From Caldifarciminota bacterium (GTDB taxonomy: Bacteria; Hydrothermota; 32-111; QNBC01), in NCBI GenBank assembly GCA_023132105.1, contig JAGLYS010000013.1, forward strand, positions 1-11,408: a stretch of 11,408 bases of DNA, read 5' to 3'. The notes beneath the pieces are model-generated. The model did not search any database. It had not been told where the DNA came from and saw only the letters and a list, made by a program, of their open reading frames with translations. Shown one piece after another: positions 7,013 through 11,408 of this stretch; the stretch's first letter is position 1, and every line of letters begins with the position of its first letter. The position numbers and the translations under genes were made by a program.

Positions 7013-9019
7013 TTATTGATGATTCTCTGTTATCCCGAATCTATAATATAAAGATGGCAATAGAAAAGCATCACACAGATATGCCGTGAAAATAGATATA
7101 CTGGATAATATTCCAAAATACATTATAGTTGAAGTATTTGCACAAGTGCATATTAAAAATCCGAATGCAAGCAGAATCGATGTAATTAACATAGGTTGCT
7201 TAACCCAATGAGTAGTGTTGTGTTTTTTAGCATAGATATAATGAATAGTATCATCTACTACTATACCTATAATTATTGGTGTTATTATTACAGTTCCAAC
7301 ATCCAGAGGAATTTTAAAGTAACCCATAATACCGAGTACTGTTACAATAGGTAATATGTTGGGTAAAATTGCGAGAATACCGTTCTTAAGACCAAATAGT
7401 AGTGTGATAAATAATAATATTGTTATCAAAGCTATTGGAAATGATTTGAATTGACTATTGGTGATATAATCTACAAGTTTCACATATAGGGGTAAATATG
7501 CCGATGCTTCGATATCAGAAATAAATTTGGAATCGTATAGATTTATTAATGAATCTCTTATATTTCCTGCATTTTTAGCACTTAACATCGGGATGTACAC
7601 TGTTATTCTTAATTGTCCGCTTTTTTCATTGTAATACTTAATGTTACTTTCGTAATTGCCAAATAATGATAAAGAGGATAAATTCGGAAGATCATAGTAT
7701 GAAAATGATTTATAACCATATATATTTAACACATCATTTTGAAATTCCAATATGTTCTTTCTAATAACAGGATTATCAATATTCCCATCTGTTTTTACAA
7801 GTAGTTCAAGAGGTAAATAGTTGCCGATATTATTTTCAATCCATTTAGAATCTTTTTGTACAATATTATTCCCCTTTAACATACCGATAGAATATGTGTC
7901 AATATTCAAATATTTTATACCATAACTCATAATTATTGCAAAAAGGAAAAAGGAAATAATTATCATTTTACTATGCTTTTTTATGAGAATATCTTCATAG
8001 TTATGTATTAAAAGTAATTTCAACTGTTTTCTTGTAGAATGTTTTATAATATTCGAAAAGGAAATCATTACTATTAAGGTTACAAAAAATTCTATTAAAA
8101 CACCAAGCCCTCCATATAGCCCAATTTGCTTTATAGCACCAATTCTTGATGTCATAAGGGAGAAAAATCCTATTGCCGTAGTAAGAGAAGTTAAAAAACA
8201 CGGTGTGAGAATTTCTGATAATGATTTAACAATATCGGAATTTTCGGAATATTTCAAACCGTATACGATATAAATTATATCGGATATCCCATATATTAGT
8301 ATCAAAACAGGTAGTATAATCGTAACGATATTAACATTCTTATCAATAATGGAATAAATTGCAAATAGTATAGTTATGGACATAAAAATTGAAAATAGTG
8401 CAATAAAAAGGATATTTCTATCTTTTAAAAACAATAAGAGAAATATAAATATGAAAACAAATGATAAAATGATAAATACAATACCATTTTTTTGAGTTGC
8501 TTTGTTTAATCCATCATAAATAATACCGACCCCTGCAAGATGATATTCATAATTGCTCTTTTTTAAGATTTTGTTAACTTCTTTAATAATGTTATTTCTA
8601 CTATCTTCAAAATCAGGATTGTTATTCATTGGAATAATGATTATTGTTTTTAGTGAATCTTCGGATAGTAAGGAACTTTTAAATTCATTACTTATTAAGA
8701 ATGTGTTAATTGAAATTGCTTTTTCCGCTTCATTAATTTTGTCGAAATTCTCGATTAGTAATGATAATCTATTCATTTCTTTCTTTTCTGTGAATTTATT
8801 GCCTGATTTCAAGGCAACAATAATAGATTCATCATTACCGAAGTCCTTTAAAAAGTTTTGATAGGATTTTAGTAGTGGTTCCCCTTTTGGGAACCAAACA
8901 TTTATATTGTTCGATACTCCTATATTTTTTACGAATAGGATTGATATTGCAGAAATTATAAATAGTAATATTAGAAATACGATTTTATTTTTATATATTA
9001 GACTTACTATTTTATTCAT
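7013..9019 (-). CDS. MMPL/RND-superfamily transporter (predicted lipid exporter, COG1033-like)
   Basis: This 668-residue protein has the duplicated RND layout. TM1 is at about 12-32, with an extracytoplasmic domain at about 33-175 and TM2-6 at about 178-324. TM7 is at about 350-368, with a second extracytoplasmic domain at about 370-522 and TM8-12 at about 525-656. Each half carries the TM4-type acidic site: GISDIIY with D247 and GIVVDDTIHY with D589/D590 and H593. LTSLTTAIGFFSL (276-288) is the typical following TM5 block. The length fits the compact predicted-exporter group rather than the roughly 1000-residue AcrB type. Members with known roles move lipids or hydrophobic molecules using proton flow. 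Its ATG overlaps the stop of the BtaA-like gene (ATGA at 9016-9019), and GGAG (9028-9031) lies upstream. Coupling to a lipid headgroup enzyme makes export of that lipid the natural guess. Confidence 0.85.
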   Translation of the reverse strand: MNKIVSLIYKNKIVFLILLFIISAISILFVKNIGVSNNINVWFPKGEPLLKSYQNFLKDFGNDESIIVALKSGNKFTEKKEMNRLSLLIENFDKINEAEKAISINTFLISNEFKSSLLSEDSLKTIIIIPMNNNPDFEDSRNNIIKEVNKILKKSNYEYHLAGVGIIYDGLNKATQKNGIVFIILSFVFIFIFLLLFLKDRNILFIALFSIFMSITILFAIYSIIDKNVNIVTIILPVLILIYGISDIIYIVYGLKYSENSDIVKSLSEILTPCFLTSLTTAIGFFSLMTSRIGAIKQIGLYGGLGVLIEFFVTLIVMISFSNIIKHSTRKQLKLLLIHNYEDILIKKHSKMIIISFFLFAIIMSYGIKYLNIDTYSIGMLKGNNIVQKDSKWIENNIGNYLPLELLVKTDGNIDNPVIRKNILEFQNDVLNIYGYKSFSYYDLPNLSSLSLFGNYESNIKYYNEKSGQLRITVYIPMLSAKNAGNIRDSLINLYDSKFISDIEASAYLPLYVKLVDYITNSQFKSFPIALITILLFITLLFGLKNGILAILPNILPIVTVLGIMGYFKIPLDVGTVIITPIIIGIVVDDTIHYIYAKKHNTTHWVKQPMLITSILLAFGFLICTCANTSTIMYFGILSSISIFTAYLCDAFLLPSLYYRFGITENHQ

Positions 9020-10098
9020 TTTATTATCTCCATAATTTCAATCCCATTATAGAAAAAACCTCTATCTATACTATGGAGATTTTCTGAAAGTTTATTTAGT
9101 AATCTAATATTATTTGATAATGATTTTGGAACTTCTCTAAAAACAAGATTTTTCCAGTAACAAACTCTTGCGTTAGGTTTTGAAACGCGAATTATTTCTC
9201 TTAAACATTGTTCATATTCCAAGTCGGAAAATAGTTCGAAAATGTCAGAAAGATTAAATTTGTCTATTGAATTATCCGATAGACCTTTAAGGAATGATAG
9301 CATATCATTTGTATGAATGGAAATCTTTCCACAATTCTTTTTTATTGTACAATAATTATTTTCCCGAAGATAATCAGGCAAACTGTTATTTCCGGAATAA
9401 TTACCTTTCAATATATACTCTACCATATAATTAGATTTTATAGGTATTTTTGTTATTCCATATTCTGCTCTCATAAGGTAATTATTTCCAATACCTTCGA
9501 TATTAGTGTATTTAAAAAATAATGGATGTCTACCTATCTTTTTCATAATCATTTTTCCGAAAAAAATAAGAAATAATTTTCTCCAAATCAAACTATTCCA
9601 ATGTCTATTGTAAAATTCTAATTGTAATTCAGGAGATTTTAACGAAAGATAAAAATTGATTTCATATTTATTTAAAAAAAGAGGAAGAAGTAAGGTTCTG
9701 AAATATTTAAAATAATTTTCGAATTTCCCGGTGTGGATTATACCTTTTTCAATTAGATTATATCTTTTCATAAAATATTCCATTGCTTCATTTGATAAAT
9801 CTTTTGAAACGGCATTGAAAATATTTAGTCTATCTCGAGAATATTTAATGCCTAAGAATTTCAGGGTACTTGATAAATCAAGATTCTTAATAGATGCAAT
9901 CTTTAGTTCAAGAACATAATTCTGGAATCTGTTATTATCAATACAGTAAATTTTTCTTATTGGAAATTGAAGAAACGATAATGAATTGTCTCCCCCGGAT
10001 GAAATAGAAACAATTGTATCATTTCTTTTTATTTTTAATGCTCCGAACAATATTTGAGGATCCTCCCAACATTGACTATAAAATATATCCCTTTCCAT
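9016..10098 (-). CDS. BtaA-like (DUF3419) S-adenosylmethionine 3-amino-3-carboxypropyl transferase
   Basis: This 360-residue protein has the DUF3419 hallmarks. They are SQCWEDP (8-14), the SAM-binding loop SISSGGDNSL (31-40) with acidic D54 ending the next strand, and a C-terminal FNLSDIFELF...LREIIRVSKPNARVCYWKN block (281-317). The characterised family member BtaA transfers the 3-amino-3-carboxypropyl group of SAM to diacylglycerol, the first step of betaine lipid (DGTS) synthesis. The length is slightly below typical BtaA. No BtaB N-methyltransferase is fused or adjacent, so the product may stay unmethylated or the acceptor may not be diacylglycerol. I chose ATG 10098 because TTGGAGG (10110-10104) followed by 5 nt is an excellent ribosome site. 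The longer TTG start at 10110 would lie inside that site. It is the first gene of a two-gene operon. Confidence 0.8.
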   Translation of the reverse strand: MERDIFYSQCWEDPQILFGALKIKRNDTIVSISSGGDNSLSFLQFPIRKIYCIDNNRFQNYVLELKIASIKNLDLSSTLKFLGIKYSRDRLNIFNAVSKDLSNEAMEYFMKRYNLIEKGIIHTGKFENYFKYFRTLLLPLFLNKYEINFYLSLKSPELQLEFYNRHWNSLIWRKLFLIFFGKMIMKKIGRHPLFFKYTNIEGIGNNYLMRAEYGITKIPIKSNYMVEYILKGNYSGNNSLPDYLRENNYCTIKKNCGKISIHTNDMLSFLKGLSDNSIDKFNLSDIFELFSDLEYEQCLREIIRVSKPNARVCYWKNLVFREVPKSLSNNIRLLNKLSENLHSIDRGFFYNGIEIMEIIK

Positions 10099-10103
10099 AA
10101 TAA

Positions 10104-10110
10104 CCTCCAA
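10104..10110 (-). promoter_or_regulatory. ribosome binding site fixing the BtaA-like start
   Basis: TTGGAGG is followed by TTATT and then ATG at 10098. The spacing of 5 nt supports this ATG over the in-frame TTG, which is the first three bases of the site itself. Confidence 0.75.
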
Positions 10111-10116
10111 CTATTA

Positions 10117-10145
10117 ATTATATAAAATTATAAATAAAAAATCAA
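10117..10145 (-). promoter_or_regulatory. sigma70-like promoter of the BtaA-like/RND operon
   Basis: On the minus strand TTGATT (10145-10140) is followed after 17 bp by TATAAT (10122-10117). Transcription would begin near 10110, right at the Shine-Dalgarno site, giving an unusually short leader. A second TATAAT lies at 10132-10127 with a poorer -35. The 72-bp gap to the upstream gene thus probably separates two transcription units, although no terminator is visible and read-through from the regulatory operon remains possible. Confidence 0.5.
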
Positions 10146-10170
10146 TTAGTAAAAATCGGATAGGAAAGGG

Positions 10171-10593
10171 CTATTCTAATGTAATCTTAACAGTTTCATC
10201 TTCATCATCAATATCAACAAGAGTATATTTTCCATGACTGCTTACATTGTCTACTAACTTTATAAGTTCATTACTTTCCATAATCTCGGATATGTTTATG
10301 CCATGTTCATTCATTTTATGTCTGGCATGTTCAGGTATTGCAAATGTAAACTTTCCACCTATTTTTAGTGCTGCTTTCATTATAAAAAGTGGAATCTTTA
10401 TATTAACATTTTCGTGTTTTCTACCGCTTTTTGAATGTACAACTACCTTCAACCAATGTGGTTTTTCTCCGGAATATATGTTGTGCTCGTCGTTAACTCG
10501 TTCGTTTATTGCTTTAATTAATCTCGTCCCGTCAGCTGTTGTTATTTTTCCCTGCTCTACGAGGTCTAATATTCGTTTTATCTCGTTTTTCAT
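10171..10593 (-). CDS. SHOCT-like domain-containing protein (YvlB N-terminal type)
   Basis: This 140-residue soluble protein begins with a short helical SHOCT-like motif, IKRILDLVEQGKITTADGTRL (5-25). It continues as a basic-to-acidic globular part with WLKVVVHSKSGRKHENVNIKIPL at about 48-70 and an acidic tail (VDIDDEDETVKITLE). This matches proteins annotated as SHOCT-like or YvlB/DUF4097-related, often found beside DUF2089 regulators and small LiaI/LiaF-like membrane proteins. Their biochemical role is not established; a role in envelope-stress signalling is inferred from such neighbourhoods. The start is ATG 10593. The AAAGGAGTAGG site overlaps the stop codon of the preceding gene, 11 bp upstream, which implies coupling. 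It is the last gene of the regulatory operon. Confidence 0.65.
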   Translation of the reverse strand: MKNEIKRILDLVEQGKITTADGTRLIKAINERVNDEHNIYSGEKPHWLKVVVHSKSGRKHENVNIKIPLFIMKAALKIGGKFTFAIPEHARHKMNEHGINISEIMESNELIKLVDNVSSHGKYTLVDIDDEDETVKITLE

Positions 10594-10604
10594 TGATTGA
10601 ATTC

Positions 10605-10865
10605 CTACTCCTTTAATTTTTCTTCCGCTTCATCGATGTTAATATTTCCTTTTTCCAGATCATCGAGAATTCTTTTTACACTTGGTTTTGAGGTTTTTAC
10701 TTTTCTTGTTCTTCTCGAAATAATATCAATAATTTCTGCAATACCAATGGCAATAAGGATTAAGGGCCAATCTCTTGAAAAATTGAATGCTATAAAATTA
10801 TAGTTCGATAATAGTAGAAATATTCCAACCAAAATGAATATAATTGCCCAATATGTTTTTCTCAT
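10605..10865 (-). CDS. small two-helix membrane protein (LiaI/DUF5668-like) with C-terminal SHOCT-like motif
   Basis: This 86-residue protein has two membrane segments. The first (about 5-20) reads WAIIFILVGIFLLL; the second (33-49) reads WPLILIAIGIAEIIDII. A basic stretch RRTRKVK follows, and then a SHOCT-like helix pair, VKRILDDLEKGNINIDEAEEKL (63-84). The WaiifIlvGi...W.liLi.iGi pattern is typical of DUF5668/LiaF N-terminal-type membrane proteins. The basic linker should place the SHOCT motif in the cytoplasm. The gene starts 2 bp after the DUF2089 stop, with GGAG inside that gene's end. A membrane anchor or sensor for the regulator, using the motif shared by all three proteins of the operon, is plausible but unproven. 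Confidence 0.65.
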   Translation of the reverse strand: MRKTYWAIIFILVGIFLLLSNYNFIAFNFSRDWPLILIAIGIAEIIDIISRRTRKVKTSKPSVKRILDDLEKGNINIDEAEEKLKE

Positions 10866-10867
10866 AA

Positions 10868-11230
10868 TTAACTCCTTTGCAAATTTTTAATTATTTCATC
10901 AACAGAGATATTTCCCTCTTCCAAATCATCCAACATTTCATCCAAATCCTTCTTTAACGGGGTAGCTTCAAGTCCTAATTCACTTATCAGACTTTCCAAT
11001 CTGCTCTTTACAGTCGGATATGAAATATTCAATCTCTTTCCTAATTCTTTAATATTTCCCCTTGAAGAAAGAAAAACCTTTAAGAATTTCATTCGCTCAT
11101 CGGATAAAATTAGTAAATTAGGAATATCGAATCTACCTTGAATTTTTACTTCGCAATTAGGGCATGAAAGCTCGGAAATTATCAAAGGTTCGTTACAAAC
11201 AGGACATTTTCTTGGTAATTTATTTTCCAT
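10868..11230 (-). CDS. DUF2089-family transcriptional regulator (zinc ribbon, HTH, SHOCT-like tail)
   Basis: This 120-residue protein has an N-terminal zinc ribbon with C9xxC12 and C23xxC26. A helix-turn-helix follows at about 44-86 (RGNIKELGKRLNISYPTVKSRL, the SYPTV recognition helix being characteristic of DUF2089). It ends with a C-terminal SHOCT-like helix pair, LDEMLDDLEEGNISVDEIIKNL (96-117). It very likely binds DNA, and as first gene of a three-gene operon it may control its own promoter. I chose ATG 11230. The minus strand reads AAAGGAGGTGATG then ATG, a near-complete match to the 16S rRNA tail with 5-nt spacing. The in-frame GTG at 11236 and ATG at 11233 lie inside or too close to that site. 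What it regulates, and whether that includes the neighbouring lipid operons, cannot be read from sequence. Confidence 0.8.
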   Translation of the reverse strand: MENKLPRKCPVCNEPLIISELSCPNCEVKIQGRFDIPNLLILSDERMKFLKVFLSSRGNIKELGKRLNISYPTVKSRLESLISELGLEATPLKKDLDEMLDDLEEGNISVDEIIKNLQRS

Positions 11231-11243
11231 CATCACCTCCTTT
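11231..11243 (-). promoter_or_regulatory. extended ribosome binding site of the DUF2089 gene
   Basis: AAAAGGAGGTGAT is a near-maximal complement to the 3' end of 16S rRNA. It decides the start. Only ATG 11230 has usable spacing; the upstream GTG and ATG overlap or abut the site. It implies strong translation of the regulator when transcribed. Confidence 0.7.
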
Positions 11244-11253
11244 TATATCAATA

Positions 11254-11282
11254 ATATTAATGTATAAATTAACATTTGTCAA
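11254..11282 (-). promoter_or_regulatory. near-consensus sigma70 promoter of the DUF2089 operon
   Basis: On the minus strand a perfect TTGACA (11282-11277) is followed after exactly 17 bp by TAATAT (11259-11254), 24 bp upstream of the start codon. Both boxes are close to consensus, so unregulated activity would be high. That makes repression by the encoded HTH protein plausible. Confidence 0.7.
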
Positions 11283-11323
11283 GATAATTAAATATATCTT
11301 ATATAATATCAATGTTTATATTA
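11281..11323. promoter_or_regulatory. paired AT-rich inverted repeats beside the DUF2089 promoter (possible operator)
   Basis: Two inverted repeats with 6-bp perfect arms and 8-bp spacers lie next to each other. They are AAGATA (11281-11286) / TATCTT (11295-11300), whose first arm overlaps the -35 box by 2 bp, and TAATAT (11304-11309) / ATATTA (11318-11323). A weaker AATGT/ACATT pair lies in the promoter spacer. Position and equal spacing hint at regulator sites, but base composition makes chance matches easy. Confidence 0.3.
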
Positions 11324-11408
11324 ATAATGCAGGGGTATTGTATTAGAATTACACGAATAAGGAGAAATAGACATCAGACGCCAGACTTCAGACATCAGCC
11401 GAGAAGGG
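11283..11408. repeat. gene-free end with ACACGAA and CAGAC-type repeats
   Basis: No gene is supported here. GAATTACACGAA (11346-11357) repeats the 12-mer at 31-42. The stretch 11371-11398 is built from near-identical short units (ACATCAGACG, CCAGACTTCA, GACATCAG) in imperfect tandem, a kind of satellite repeat common in intergenic DNA. GAGAAGGG at the very end also matches 43-50. The window stops inside this repeat. Confidence 0.5.

Noticed and set aside
6991..7013. Bidirectional rho-independent terminator
   Set aside because: The only stem is six A/T pairs around a 1-nt centre, too weak and too tight for a hairpin terminator.
8553..8861. 102-residue plus-strand ORF
   Set aside because: It lies wholly inside the RND gene on the opposite strand, whose conserved motifs prove that the minus frame is coding.
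10247..10600. 117-residue plus-strand ORF
   Set aside because: It is antisense to the SHOCT-like gene, and there is no supporting motif or ribosome site.
11164..11346. 60-residue plus-strand ORF
   Set aside because: It runs across the DUF2089 start, its promoter and AT-rich DNA; no motif or ribosome site.
11371..11398. CRISPR array
   Set aside because: The units are about 8-10 bp, imperfect and directly adjacent without spacers; no cas genes are present.

Overview
The window comes from a very AT-rich bacterium (roughly 70% A+T by eye) with clear Shine-Dalgarno sites and sigma70-like promoters. A dispersed intergenic repeat (GTCATTGCGA...TCGCAATGAC) and short satellite-like repeats at both ends resemble those common in metagenome-assembled genomes of poorly cultured phyla. 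An RND-family exporter favours a Gram-negative-type envelope, but the sequence alone does not fix the taxon.

Layout: (1) 1-382 has no gene. It holds a patchwork of dispersed repeats followed by a strong promoter with several short symmetric elements. (2) 383-6998 (+) is a tightly packed five-gene operon: UbiA-family prenyltransferase; a rifampin-phosphotransferase-like dikinase (ATP-grasp, acceptor domain, phosphohistidine swivel domain); a dolichol/phytol-kinase-like membrane enzyme; a GNAT-family protein; and a short, divergent AMP-forming ligase. (3) 10098-7013 (-) is a two-gene, ATGA-coupled operon: a BtaA-like (DUF3419) 3-amino-3-carboxypropyl transferase and an MMPL/RND transporter. It has its own promoter and converges on the first operon with only 14 bp between stop codons. 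(4) 11230-10171 (-) is a three-gene regulatory operon: a DUF2089 zinc-ribbon/HTH protein, a small two-helix membrane protein and a soluble SHOCT-like protein. All three carry a version of the same short SHOCT-like helical motif. (5) 11283-11408 is non-coding, with AT-rich inverted repeats and again short repeats.

Working model (inference): operons 2 and 3 look like one undescribed pathway for making and exporting an unusual lipid. Two phosphotransfer enzymes plus a UbiA prenyltransferase recall the plant route prenol, prenyl-P, prenyl-PP, then prenyl transfer (VTE5, VTE6, HPT). The ligase and GNAT protein would activate and attach an acyl or amino acid group. The BtaA-like enzyme would add an aminocarboxypropyl headgroup from SAM. 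The RND protein would move the product across or out of the inner membrane. The substrates are not readable from the sequence. The adjacent DUF2089/SHOCT operon may be an envelope-related regulatory module, or simply a neighbour.
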